Origin: Maylandia zebra | Taxonomy: Eukaryota > Chordata > Actinopteri > Cichliformes > Cichlidae | Length of the DNA stretch: 64,000 bases | Reading direction: 5' to 3' | Assembly (NCBI RefSeq): GCF_041146795.1 | Contig: NC_135185.1 | Location: 10,027,529 to 10,091,528, forward strand | Shown here: piece after piece, positions 1-11,946 of the stretch | How positions within the stretch are numbered: the stretch's first letter is position 1 | How the letters are laid out: each line of letters begins with the position of its first letter | Program-made: the position numbers and the translations under genes | Notes under the pieces: generated by a model | The model's database searches: none | What the model was told of the DNA's origin: nothing | The model's input: only the letters and a program-made list of their open reading frames with translations

Positions 1-932
1 GCGTAGAGGAAGGGATTGAGACAGCAGTGCAGGTAAGCGACGGTCCTGCAGATGTTGAGAAATTTGAGTTTAAGGTTCTCGGCGTCGCAGCTCCTCTGCT
101 TGAACAGAGACAGCATGTGGATCAGCAGGGTCACGTTGTACGGAAGATGGCAGACGATGAAGACAGCAACGACCGCCAACACCACCCGGACGGCCTTGTG
201 CCGCTGGTTGCTCTGCGCCCTCAGCAGCGTGTAGATGATGCAGGAGTAGCAGAACGCCATCATGCACAGTGGCAGCAGGAAGCCAACAGCCATCTGGAGG
301 CTGGGTACCAGCAGCTTCACGAGCGCCGCAGTTTCAGTCTGGTTGAAAGACATCTGACACATCACGGTGACGCGGTCAGACCCCGGGGAGTTATCTTCAG
401 AGGGTTCAGTGTAGATGAGCGTGGGGAGAGTTAACGCCACTGCAAACACCCAAACCGCCAAGCAGATCAGGCGGCTGTAGACGAGGGCACGGGAGCGCGT
501 CCCAAAGGAGCGCGTCGCCCGAACAATCGCGATGTACCGATCGCAGCTGATACAGGCGAGCAGCAGCATGCCGCTGTAGAGGTTAATGCTGTAGGACGAC
601 CGGAGCACCTTACAGGCCACCCTGCCCATCGACCAATCGTGCTGCTCGTTGTATATGACGAACGGAAGTGTAGCCACGAAGATCAGGTCGGCCACGGCCA
701 TGTTGAAGAGGTAGACGTCCGTCATGGTCTTGGTTCTCTTGTAGAAGCTGTAAGTCACCATCACCAGGACGTTGCCAATCAGGCCGAATCCGCAGATGAT
801 GGAGTGGATCAAAGTCTGGGTGATGACCTCACTGGCGTCAGGATCCATGATGCAGAAGCCGTCGTCATCGATATATGTCTCAGTACCGTTGTCATAGTCA
901 CCGAATGTCGCGTTTGCAGGACTCTCCGTCAT
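1..932 (-). CDS. ccr6: CCR6-like chemokine receptor (class A GPCR), 3' end cut by the window edge
   Basis: The minus strand is open from an ATG at 932 to base 1, about 310 residues. It shows a seven-transmembrane chemokine receptor: an acidic N-terminus with NxT sites, TM1 with GNVLV, TM2 with NMAVADL, a Cys in ECL1, DRYIAIVRA at the end of TM3, CHLPYNV in TM6, and CLNPFLYA in TM7, where the window ends. The stretch around GMLLLACISCDRYIAIVRAT and the RSFGTRSR loop most resembles CCR6, the CCL20 receptor that steers lymphocytes and dendritic cells. A polypyrimidine tract and AG lie at 942-943, nine bases before the ATG, so the coding exon probably follows a 5'-UTR intron, a usual layout for these receptors. 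The C-terminal tail is outside the window. Receptor class is near certain; the CCR6 assignment is likely but could be a close paralogue. Confidence 0.85.
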   Translation of the reverse strand, partial: MTESPANATFGDYDNGTETYIDDDGFCIMDPDASEVITQTLIHSIICGFGLIGNVLVMVTYSFYKRTKTMTDVYLFNMAVADLIFVATLPFVIYNEQHDWSMGRVACKVLRSSYSINLYSGMLLLACISCDRYIAIVRATRSFGTRSRALVYSRLICLAVWVFAVALTLPTLIYTEPSEDNSPGSDRVTVMCQMSFNQTETAALVKLLVPSLQMAVGFLLPLCMMAFCYSCIIYTLLRAQSNQRHKAVRVVLAVVAVFIVCHLPYNVTLLIHMLSLFKQRSCDAENLKLKFLNICRTVAYLHCCLNPFLY

Positions 933-941
933 GTTTGCGAC

Positions 942-3495
942 CTGGAGAAGAAAAGAAACATGATGAGTGAAGCACTGACTGGAGACATTTGCAGAAGGAC
1001 CTGAAACACGCTGTCAGTGAAGCTTTGATCATGTGATGTTGTTCAGGTTGAGCAATGAGAAAAGAGACTTCAGAGAGGATCTCCGGCCTCCATTGTTCCC
1101 AGTAGATCTGACGTGTTATTTAATGCTCCACCGCTCACAGAAACCAGACGTTGTACATTGTAAAAAACGCTTGTTTATAAAGAATTAAAACACATAAATT
1201 GTGAATGTTTCCTGAAAGCTGTCCAGCTGCTGCGCTGCCTGGGTTCGCCGTCCTGGAGCCGACCTTTCTCGTGTCTTTGGGTCAGTCATGTTGACATCAA
1301 GGATCCCTCCAGCGTGAAGTGTCTGACGTGCTACATGAGCTGAAGCCGCGGCGTCTGCTTCCACCAGTCAGTGAAGGTCTCGCAGTCACATGTGGGTGTT
1401 TTGGTCTGTGCCTCTAATAGCTTCCTGTTTCTGCCACGTATCCACATAAAGCCGCCACAGCAGCTCCGACCTTAAACTTCAGCACAGTGTCTTTGGTGGT
1501 TTTTGTGTTCCTGTCTGCTCTGTGCCACATAACGATCTCTTCTCCAGATGAGTCTGTCTCATCCATTTAACAGCAAACTCAGCAGAACGAGTCTGAGACG
1601 CAGATGCAAAAGTTTCAGGACACTGAAGTTGTAAAAGTTTACACACCGCCTGATTTCTAAATGTATGATCGTGTGACGAATAATATTGTAATAATAATTT
1701 TTAACATTGAACCAATTTTAATTTGAATCAGATCCTTTGATTTGAAGGAAAACTTTGTAACATCAGTTGTGTTGGGTAGTTTGTGATGTGATTCTCACAA
1801 ACAGCTGAATTACTGTGATTTCTGTCCTGATCTAAAGCTGCAGTTTTACTTCCAGATGTAGAAATCTGTGGTGCCAAAAAAAAAGCCAAAATTAATCATC
1901 TGTGTGATGACACCAAAGGAAAGCCCTGTGCCATCATTAGAAAGCAGGTTTGACCTCTGACAGACCACTGCGCTGTCTGATGAAAGAAGATATGAAGAGT
2001 TCAGCACCAACAATACAAATCAATCCAGCACAGCGTGCACCCTGCACACACCGGGGGTTGAGACTCCTCACACCTTTTCTGGTGGTTTCAGAAAATAAAC
2101 CATCGTTCTGTGTCAGCTGTTCCTCTGGTTATGAATGACCCACTTTCAGCCCGAGGCGACGCCTGCACAGGTACGCCGTGCTTTGTGCTTCGCTTAGAAA
2201 ATGATCCGATTGTTATCAGAGGGCATCTCAGATGTAATGAGGTCAAAAAACAAACACTAAGAGCCAAACTGAAGTGAGAAAATCACAAAAAAGGGAGTGC
2301 AGAGGCTTTGTGTCTGCAGAACTGCACTTTTTTGCATTGTTCAAACACAAACGAAGATTCTCTGAATCAGATTCTGATTTCTGAAGAAGCCGGCGAGCTC
2401 TAACCTCCAGTCCGGATAACATTTCATTCACTCGTTAATTTATTTATTTGTCAATAAAACTATGCTGTCGGATGAGAAGTTAAAATCGGTCTAGATGCAG
2501 ACAAACCAAATATAATGATGTCAAATCCAAACAGTCAGAATCTTCACAGACTGGCTTTTACTGCTGAGTTTAACTGTTTAGTATTTAGTATTTATTTATT
2601 TATTGTCATTGTCAGAGAACAATGAAATTGTTGGGTCAATTTTAGAGTTTTTATGCTTCATTTCAGTTTGTGGCTGTGAGGTCGTCACATCTGTGGCTGT
2701 AAAACTGTTTCAGAGCTCGTTTGAATCATTACTAACATAAAAAACAAGATCAGATTTATTATTGTTATTGTTGAGAATCAGAGGAACTAACGTGATGAAC
2801 TAAACGTGTGGATAAAATGTAACAGTTTCAGATTCACTGAATCTAGATTTTATCACCTCGCTGTTAAATTTTGTGCTTTTTCCAGGAGAAATCTTTAAAC
2901 TATTTTTAGTAAAAAAAATAAATTTTGAAGTTTTTTTTTTTTAATAAAGCATTTTTACTTGAGATCAAACCAGGCCACACGTGGGCCGTGACCTACAGAC
3001 AGTGTGTCACCTTGATGAGATTAAAGTACCTCATTTGACCTTCTTTGAAATCCTTTCGCAGAATTAAATCATCTAAGACTTCAAACGTCACTTCTTAAAC
3101 ACGACGACTCAGAACTGTTCACAGTTTTTCTGATCTGAGCTGATATAAAGCAGCGAGGGTGGGAGAGTGTGAGAGGCAGAGGAGGATGAAGGGAGGAAGA
3201 TGGAGGGCAGCGCGTACAGACAGTCCTAACCCATATAAAAAGCAGAGGACATGCAAAGTGTGAGATTTAAATGTCTCACTTTTGATGCATTCATGAACGT
3301 GGGTCTGTGCAAGGATCCGTCTGCAGGCTTTGAAGCTGTTTCCCACATGAGCTCGTTCATTGTGTCTTTGAACAACGTGTGATTACAAAGCTGCTAAAAT
3401 ACAGATAATTAAACAGGAAAAGTTTCATTTTTAGTTCCTCTCCACCAACAGTAGTGTTTGAGTTAAACATGCCTGTAACAAAAATAAGCCCACAT
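942..3495. other. Non-coding, 5' side of the chemokine receptor
   Basis: This is AT-rich unique-looking sequence. It should hold the receptor's 5'-UTR intron and possibly its promoter, but I could not place the upstream exon. Open frames here are short, lack splice or codon structure and show no recognisable domain. I see no transposon ends. Confidence 0.5.
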
Positions 3496-3513
3496 AACAA
3501 CAACAACAACAAC

Positions 3514-3570
<57 letters not shown>

Positions 3571-3603
3571 TATTATTATCATTATTATTATTATTATTAT
3601 TAA
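3496..3603. repeat. Trinucleotide microsatellite, (AAC)n-(AAT)n-(ATT)n
   Basis: About seven AAC units run into about 25 AAT units and then switch to ATT units with one ATC interruption. Because the second half is the reverse complement of the first, the tract is a long AT-rich inverted repeat that could extrude a hairpin. It is likely to be length-polymorphic. Confidence 0.95.
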
Positions 3604-6600
3604 TCCCAGAAATTACATGAAATGAAAACTAAAACTTATAAAGCAACTAAATCAAAAAAATCTGTTTAAATTTAACTAAAAAAATCCAACATGATAATAA
3701 TTCTGCTTGTTCAGCTGTTTATAATGAAAACAGCAGGAAACGGAGAGAGCTGACCTTCAAAGTAAAAACTTTTAAGCAGCATTAATAATTAATATTATGT
3801 GTTGTTTCTTTGTTAAATTTTAATTCATTGATCTGAGGAGACTCCTGTGGGTCCTGAGGTCAGGGCCCAGCAGTCACTGGGACGCCGGCTCACATATTTC
3901 ACACCTTTTCACGCTTCCCACCAAATTAAAATGCTATGTTTAACACATGAAGCTTTACATGGACATGATAATAATAATATTTAAGTGTGGGCTGAGTGTG
4001 CCGGTGCTCTGGTTTCCTCCTGCAGGCCACAGACTTGCATGTAGGGTTAATTAGTGGCTGTAAATTAGCTGCAGGTGTGACTCGTCTGTAATCTGAGGTC
4101 CAGCTCTGCTTTTACTTCACGTGTTTGTAGAATTGCTGTAACACGTTTCTGTAGCTGCGTTAACAATGAAGCCTCTGCAGCGCCGTCATTAGTCTGACTG
4201 ACTGTGTCTGTCTCCTAATGTGTGGTTTGCCAATAAGACAGTTTTGGTGCATTGGTGAGGTTTGAAAGTTGAGTTTGGGGTTTAGAGATTTGAGTCACAG
4301 CAGTTGTGGAAAAACCATCAAAGCAGATAGAAACGAGGGATGGAAAGAGTTTGGGCGAGCAAGAAGGCGTCAGTTATTTCACATGAAATCAGAGCGCGAT
4401 GGATCCGCACGAGAGGAGGAAGCATCAGGACAACTTAATGTTCCAGTCACTTGTTTTCGTTTGCTTTTTCCTCACACAGCATTCGTGCTTCTTATAATTA
4501 TGATAGATGACACAAAAAAACAAGGTCATGGCTCCTCCCACCCGAACGCCTCAGAATCTTTTTTTTTAGGTACATTAACTCGTTTTTTTAATGAAGCATT
4601 ATTATTATTGTTTTAATGAAACATTGCTACACTTTACTTTCATACTGTGGATGTTTTCTGAGTTCCAGGCCCTGAAATCCACAGCCAGTGGGTTCAGATT
4701 TAAGCATTGAAAAAAAATTCCAGCATTTTTTAACAATGTCACAAATCCATCAGATGTTCACATGAAATGTTCAAAGCTGAGAAACACATTGAAGCTCTGT
4801 TTAAAAACCAAAGTGTTGGAGCCACAAGAGTCCAGAGCTACAGATGGTTTTCGCTGACAGGCTGTGAGCATCGGTATAAATAAACTGCAGCGGTTTGATA
4901 TCTGTGACACAGAGGAGCAGAAACCAACCTCAGTGTCCTGATGTTTGATCTGTTTCTGATAAATCACAGTGCATTCTGGGTAAACCTTCGAGGCTCGTAT
5001 TAGCATGTGGAGCAGGTAGCAGTCAGATTAATCTGTATTTGACCCCACGATCGTCTTAATTACGTGATTACCTGATATGTATCGTTCTGTTTCTGGAATG
5101 AGGAGGCAGGACATGGATGCTGTTTTCACAGCTTTGAGGAAACACATTTAAGTTCTGAGTAAATGGACCCTGCAGCGCCGCGATAAAGACACAAACAAGA
5201 ACTTGAACTTCTTTAAAAACCTGCCGTGAGGAACAAATGTGACAGGCTGATATTGCTCTCACTTTACCTCTTTCAGTTCTCACTACCCTCAGTGAGGCTG
5301 TTATTAATGAGAAAGGCAGTAAAGAAAAGACAACACCTTTCTAAAAATGCAAACTGGGAACAAACAGGGTTTCATGTTTTTGCAGAACTGGCAGTTCTCC
5401 AAATATGAAATAATATCTGTGAAAGGCATTTTATCCTTTAAAGTCTGATCATTTCTTTAAAACTTTAAAATTAATTCTGTGTTGCATCTAAACAAACGTT
5501 TCTTTAGATGCAGCACAGTGAAAACAGACACACTAAAATCACAATGCAGTGAGACAGTAAAGTGTAGAGCATGCATACCTTGCAGAGCGTTCTCCCTGAG
5601 CCGATATTTTTCTGACTCCTGACAGAGCGGCGGCTCTTTAACAGCTCCTCGCTCTGTGTGGGTAAGAAGACGGTGATGGCACCACAAAGAACAAAACCTC
5701 AAAGCAGGCACAGTCAAAGCCACGTTCTCTCGGGCTCGATGACTGTGAAAAGCTCCTCTGATCTTCGCACTCACACGGAGCTTCCTTATCTGATGGTTTG
5801 ATCAGCAAAGCCGTCACCAGCCGCGTGGGGACGTTCTCCCTACGCGATTTACCCGCCCCCACAAAGGTCACGTCTGACACGAAGGATTTCTCTTTTTTGT
5901 GGGAAACTGTAACATTTGATTTGCTGGCTTTATTTAAAAATGCTAATCTGTTGCCTTAAAACAAACAAACAACAACTTTAGAGTTATGAGATACATTAGT
6001 TAAATAAACCCGGCCTAGATTTGGAAGGAGAACCCACAATATTTGCATTGTGTGTCATCCGTGTGCTCCATACACCGCACTGTTACAGTAACACCAGTGA
6101 CAGTGGTTTGTTACAGTAATAGTAAAAATAAAGTACACCTTTCCTCTATTCTGAGGTCTTTACATATCAGGGAATCATGAAATTCATCCTTTATCAAACA
6201 CAGCAAGAACGATCTTCTTTGGACAGACGAGACCAGCGTGCAGATGTTTGCAGCACCAGGCCTGATGTGAGTCATAAATCCTGTGTACATCAAAGTAGTA
6301 TTTACTCATCTGTGAGGTCGTCTGTTCCACAGCTACAACTGGGACCAAACTGGGACCAAACAATCAACAGAACAATGATCCCACACAGAGGAAATCTAAA
6401 AAGCATTTCTGGGATTTTTATTAGTTATTTATTAACAGCATTATCAGTGGAAAACAGGTAAATGTACAAATAAATACTGGATACCAAATCAAACATCCAG
6501 AAGAATCCAAGTTTCTTTCTTTCTGTATTTTTAATACAGTTTTACATAATATAACATGTTATACTTTATTTAATAAAATAAATTCCATTCAAAATAACAG

Positions 6601-7850
6601 TTAATAAGTAAATAAACTTCAAAACATTTGAGGTTTTTGCAGGAAGTTTGCCTCCATCTCTGTTGTTTTCTAACTTTGAACAGAAACTGATGATGTCAGA
6701 CGTCAGCTGCAGGTTTTCTGGGAGTTTGAGAGCAAAGCTGAACTTTATTTCTCTGTATTTACGGGATAATATCTGAGACAACAATCAGAGATTGCTCCAC
6801 AAAGCACCAAGTTCACCAAACTCTAACTTTTAACTCAGAGTTTCCAGTTTCACAGAAACGCATGTAGGTGACAGGACAGATTCACTGTGGCAACGGGTAA
6901 ACAACGAGCAGAGCTTCAGGGAACTGAGGAAGATGAAGACGATCAATGTGGGGCATCATCATCACTCAGTCACCATCTGGCCAACTTGTAGATTATAGAT
7001 AAAACTGCAGTTCTGCCAAATTTCACATCTGAGTTTTAAATCCAAAGATTCAGCTTCACAGGGATGAAGAGCAGGTGGAAAAAACTGGAGATAATAATAC
7101 GAATCAAACAGATGAGGCCGAGTTTACTGACAGACCTGTGATATTAATGTCAGTCAGATATTCACAACATCACCTGTGATTATTTTCCATCCCTGTAACT
7201 GATCACAACCCAGTAAACGATTGATCACTGATCAGCGTGTGCTCCGTGTTTAGATTTAGATTTCTCTGTGTGAATGTTCACTGCAGTGCGTCTCCTGTTT
7301 CCTCTCCTGCTGCTGTTTGTGGCTCCAAAACAAACTGACAGTATTTGGTAGTGAAATGGCGCCACCTCGTGTCTATGCGATGCATTTCACTGACGTCACA
7401 GCCAGTTCAAGTTCATCCTTCCTGTCTTTGTTACAGGTGATGAGGCTGTCATCGAAGGACTCAGGATACATCTGATGGCTGCAGTCTGTTCTGTTATTTC
7501 CTAGATGCGTTAGTATTCTCCACCATTAATCCTCATTCTGTTTTGTGCATAACGTAAATCTACACCACAGAGTCAAGGTATCTAATATTGCGTCCACCCT
7601 GCACCCTGTACATGCACACAGGTGGACGACGTCTTATGCAGAAGGTGCACTCTGAAACAGACAGGAAACTGTAAGGTGGAGACAGCCTCTGGGTGGTGTA
7701 GAAGAGTATCAGATGACTGAAGTGCTGAGGTAAGTTATAAATGATATAGTGGCTGACCTACACACTAACACTGATATTTATTTATCAATAACATTTTATT
7801 AATAATAAACAGGTGTGATGGTGATAAGTAATATAATTCATATCGTTATT
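3604..7850. other. Intergenic AT-rich sequence without recognisable genes
   Basis: No open frame here carries a known domain or convincing exon boundaries. A short stretch near 6195-6260 reads as a decayed piece resembling the Tc1 transposase catalytic block (WTDETSVQMF), too short to call an element. The rest is unassigned. Confidence 0.45.
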
Positions 7851-7851
7851 A

Positions 7852-7925
7852 TTTGTGTTGTAGTTTCTCACTTTGGCCACCAGAGGGCAGTGAACACTCA
7901 TCACAATCCACAGTCAACAGCAAGT
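7852..7925. repeat. IRG 3'-flank module, copy 1
   Basis: This roughly 75-bp stretch includes CACCAGAGGGCAGTGAACAC. It recurs at 55421-55490 in the same orientation and at 35034-35110 inverted. In each case it lies downstream of an IRG gene or pseudogene, so it marks the 3' side of the duplicated unit. Confidence 0.7.
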
Positions 7926-8485
7926 AAAAACATCAAAACAACCCCTGATTCTCACATTACATCAAACAGTCTGTTTAACTCTGGAAGCTATGATGTGAAA
8001 ATATAATACAGCAAAACAACCAGTTTCATCACAATTTATTCAAACAACAAGACATGTTTGAGTAAAGGTAGAAACAGCTCAGATAAATTAAGTTCAGTGA
8101 AGTCCCTACAAATCAGAGAAAACCCCAACAATCAGACATCACTCTATGACGAAAGACCTGGTGACAGAGGGAAGGAAAAACTGCCTTTAACAGGAAGGAG
8201 ACCCAGGAAGTTCAGCCATCTGCCGCAACTAGTTGAAGCTGGGTCATCGTATCTCCTGATGTCCTGAGGAAGCACTTACACAAAGGAAAAAACATGACAA
8301 TGACTCAGACTTCTACACTTTACACAGTTCATATCTGAATAATATGATGATGTTTGTTTCTGTATGTATGTGATGATGAGAAAAGTTTGAGTGTGAAGCT
8401 GACCAGCTGTGCAAGGAGACTGGTTTACTGAGTTTCATGTGTAAATCCCAGTTTCACTGAGTTTCATTGCCTTTTCCTTTCACGC

Positions 8486-9773
8486 TCAGACCAGAGCCTT
8501 ATTTAACACCTTCTGAGCGTCTTCAGCGAGCTGGTTGAGGATAAAGTTCAGAACTCTGTAGGTTGTGACGAAGGAGAGGCTCATGGCTACCGGGATTCCC
8601 ACTATCGGAATGAATCTGGATACTTCCTCTGCTCCAATTAATCCAGCTGCTCCTCCAAGTTGGGCGAACACCTTCAGGAAGAGCTCTTTAGTAATTTCCT
8701 TCGCAGCCACTGGTGAAATGATGACATCACGCAGCTCAGTGTATGACACAGCTGTTCTGATAGCGAGTCTCTTCAGAGATTGGACATCGAGACCAAACGC
8801 ATGTACAAAATGTGTGACAGCACCAATGAGCACAGCAACATCAACAGCAACAGAAAGCCCAGGAACGGGAACAGCTGCAGCAGCTGCAGACAGAGTGGCC
8901 AAGAGGTATAAGTGTACCTTTAAAGCCTTTTTCTTCTTGCTGATGACGTCGGGGTTGACGTTGGGCATGACATACAGCAGAGTGTCTCTCTTATCTTTGG
9001 GAAGCTCTGTCTCTAAGGTCTCTTGTAAGAGAGAGAAGTCGTACTTGTGGAGCTGAAAACTCGACATTAGGAAGACTCGTGGAGACTCGATGCCCAAGTC
9101 TTTGAGTCCTGCGTCACAGAGGAAACATGTCAACACCATCAGATTCATACAAATAAAAAACGATTAAAAACGAGATTTAAATGATTTTGAAAACTCGACC
9201 TCACTCACGTTGAACGCAGTCGTCTCTGATTTTTGTGAGAGTTTTCTCTTTGCTGGAGTCGGAAACACTTTCCTCGGCTCGGATATCGTTGTCAATCTTT
9301 GAGCGAACAAAGTAGAAATTTTTCTTCATCTTCTGAATCTTCTGAGCGAGTTTCACGTCATTTTCTCTGAAGCGAGTGTCTGAGATGATGAGGAAGAAGT
9401 CATACTTGTCAAACCCAACAAGCTTCAGGTATTTCCTTGCTGGGAAGTCTTTGGTTCCGATTCCAGGAAGATCCCATAAAGTGACGTTGGGATTATCTGG
9501 ATGGGGGTACGGTGTGACCTCCGACGTCGTTTCTGTAACACCAGTAGGAGCAGCTCCCTCGTCTCTGTTCTTTATCCCCCTGAAGGCATTAATAAAGGTG
9601 GATTTACCTGCACCACTTTCTCCTGTGATGGCGATATTTAACGAGACATTGGTTTGCTTTTCTAAATATTCTTTAATCCTTTTTGCTGCTCCGGCCGTGT
9701 CGTTGTTCTTCAGGGCTTCTTTAACTCCAGGAATTTGTTCTGGGCACGAATCATCTGGATCCTCCATGCTCAT
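8486..9773 (-). CDS. Immunity-related GTPase (IRG), two coding exons, intact
   Basis: Coding exons are 9773-9209 and 9108-8486, joined across a 100-bp GTGAGT...CAG intron in phase 1, giving 395 residues, the usual IRG length. The G domain has the P-loop GESGAGKST (residues 51-59), the G3 motif DLPGIGT (101-107) and SKID for base recognition (158-161). Exon 2 gives the C-terminal helical domain, including a hydrophobic Ala/Pro/Gly-rich stretch (SAAAAAVPVPGLSVAVDVAV) that may contact membranes. IRG proteins are interferon-inducible dynamin-like GTPases that attack pathogen vacuoles in mammals; fish have expanded sets. I chose the ATG at 9773 because a polypyrimidine-CAG acceptor ends one base upstream; a second in-frame ATG lies two codons on. 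Related copies lie at 29.6, 34.3, 51.4 and 59-60.5 kb. Confidence 0.9.
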
Positions 9774-10036
9774 CCTGACAGAAAGAAAAACATAAAGACT
9801 TTTATTTTGGAATGCAGACATATACTATTGATAATCAGTAATGTTACTGACGGCACACGGACACAGCACATGTGGGCAGTAAGTGATTAAAGGTAAAACG
9901 TTAAATGTCGGTAAAAGACGTGTTTATATGAGAAAACACTGAGGCCACCAAAGTCTCTTCCTGGGGTTTGTTGAGTATTTTTACATCCAACATTAACATT
10001 AATTTACAAATAATATCTTTCTATAAACCTGAAACT

Positions 10037-10046
10037 TTTCCTTTTC
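10037..10046 (-). promoter_or_regulatory. Possible interferon-stimulated response element (ISRE core)
   Basis: On the minus strand this reads GAAAAGGAAA, a match to the GAAANNGAAA ISRE core, about 265 bp upstream of the IRG start codon. That fits an interferon-responsive gene. A ten-base A-rich match also occurs by chance, and the true transcription start is unknown because a 5' non-coding exon is likely. Confidence 0.35.
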
Positions 10047-10557
10047 CTTGACTTGAAAAAATAATTTGTGCTTATTCTCATTCTTGTTCTGATAGGACAG
10101 CAAACCTGTCACTTAACTAAGTTTAAGGTAACAGCAGGTACTCACTGGATTCTTCGTACTGTTGACACACACACAGCTGGATCAGCAACAACAGCGATCG
10201 GTGCTTCAGTTTGTTCTCACCTGGTTGTTATAGAGGTGCAGAACAGGTGAGGGCAGATCCACAGAGAGCGACCGATGAAAATGCTGCAAACTGAACCAAC
10301 CAGTTTGTTTTTACTCTTTTTTTAACTGCAGGGCCCTATTTCAGGAAGCCGGTTTAGTGCAAACTCTGAGTAAGTATACCCTGAGTTAACGAAAACTCTG
10401 GGTTTTCGGTTTCACAAAGCGAGTTTAGATTAATTCTGAGTGAGTTACTATGACGACACACTCCGTGAAGCTAACCTGCCCCCTAGCAGGTTAGCTTCAA
10501 CTAACCCTGACTGTCCCCGCCTCTTTGTCGGAAACCTGACTGTAGGAAGTGTCAGAC

Positions 10558-11315
10558 ATGGCGTGCCCCTTCCTTGAAGAGCCAGTAGATGTTGAAGCCC
10601 AAATTCTCCGCAGAGCTCTCCGCCGGGAGAGAGTGATTAGAGCGCGTTTGGACATTTTATCATTTCCTGATGATTTTCTGTGTGAACGTTACCGTTTTTC
10701 AGCACAATCTATAATTTCTTTGAATAACATCCTCAGGCCTAATATTGCTCATGTGACACATCGCGGACATTCTCTCAGTTCTGTACATATTATTTGTATT
10801 GCACTTCGTTTTTTGCAAACGGGAGCTTTCTGTATAATATTGGTGACGCTGAGCACGTTTCCAAGGCTACCGTCTGTCGGGCAGTCAGGAATGTTACAGT
10901 TGCACTGAAACGTCTCCTGCACTCGTTTGTGGTGTTCCCCGGTCATAGACCCACAAGATTTATCAAAGAGGGATTCCACAAAATTGCAGGTATCAGGATG
11001 AAGAAAACTTAATTCATTATATGGTGATACTTGAACTACTACTTAAATTTTACATTTATGTTCACGGTTCCCAGGCGTGATTGGCTGTATAGATGGCACT
11101 CACATTCCAATCATTGCTCCTTCAGTAAATGAAGGAGACTATGTGAACAGGAAGTCTTTCCACAGCATTAATGTACAGGTACATAGTTCCCTGTAGCATT
11201 TCAAACTAACAAATTATTTCATTATAGTAATGGATGCTAATTTGTGTTCTCTGCACTGTGAAGATCATATGTGATGCTGCCAACATTATGACAAATGTGG
11301 AAGCCAACTGCTCAG
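10558..11315 (+). pseudogene. Harbinger transposase (HARBI1/DDE_4-type nuclease), broken
   Basis: Starting at MACPFLEEP, the protein follows the Harbinger transposase: RARLDILSFPDDFLCERYRFS, then THRGHSLSSVHIICIALRF. A frameshift near 10800-10830 moves the homology to another frame (FANGSFLYNIGDAEHVSKATVC ends near 10890, then RNVTVALKRLLHSF). Splice signals end exon 1 at 10989; exon 2 (11075-11178) holds [14 protein letters not shown] with the first catalytic Asp, and exon 3 starts at 11264 (IICDAANIMTNVEA). Homology stops near 11315, so the remaining acidic residues are missing. It cannot encode an active enzyme. Confidence 0.82.
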
Positions 11316-11722
11316 CCTCTGTGAGTGGTGGTGGTGGAGGACCCCCACCTGTTTTTCGGGCCTCCGCTTTTTTTCTGTTGGCTATAACGGGTCACATTTG
11401 AGCATACAGACTAAGCAAATATGTACTTGTAATGTGCTCAGATAATTTCAATGTGCTTACAGAAAGAAAATTAATGTAGCCTCTAACTGCAATTGATTTA
11501 CATAGGACAAACAGACCAAGCACTATGGCTCATGATACAATTACACCTTACCTGTTTGGACTATATTTTTATATTTCATTTTTACTTGCTGCCAGGAACG
11601 TTTGGGGCCTGTTGGGTTGCACCTGCGCTCACATCACGTCACAAAATCAAATGTATAAAATAAAAAAAATAACGTGTAAAATGGGTGGAAATCCCTAGAT
11701 CAATGTTTAAATTAACACTCAC

Positions 11723-11946
11723 GCATTGACTCTGTCGGCTATGTTTTGCCATGCATGCTCCCTTTCTTTTGCAGCTGAGGCTGTGTTACTTTTTTTCTGC
11801 AAAATTTGCATGTTATCGGCATATGCTGCCATCAGAATTTCGGCCTCAAGCGATGTAAAATACATTGACCGCGCCTTCTTTCCCTCCGTCTCCATGGTGA
11901 CTCGCTTAATCTGTGCTCCACTAATCAGGGCTTTATGTATCCTCAT
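11723..11946 (-). pseudogene. Myb/SANT-like Harbinger accessory protein, first exon only
   Basis: The minus-strand frame reads METEGKKARSMYFTSLEAEILMAAYADNMQIL and continues to AWQNIADRVNA. This is the Myb/SANT-like helix pattern used by the DNA-binding partner of Harbinger transposases. The likely start is the ATG at 11895; an upstream in-frame ATG lies at 11946. A GTGAGTG donor follows at 11722. No second exon is found within the element, so only the N-terminal half survives. Confidence 0.7.

Noticed and set aside
27..1004. Plus-strand ORFs of 135 and 121 codons
   Set aside because: They are antisense shadows of the chemokine receptor exon.
3496..3603. Possible CRISPR-like or satellite array
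   Set aside because: It is a plain trinucleotide microsatellite without spacers.
4269..4616. 115-codon ORF in the left intergenic region
   Set aside because: No domain, no splice signals, and biased only by local composition; no reason to call a gene.
6190..6265. Possible Tc1 transposase remnant (WTDETSVQMF)
   Set aside because: Only about 15 residues fit and no terminal repeats are near; too short to annotate as an element.
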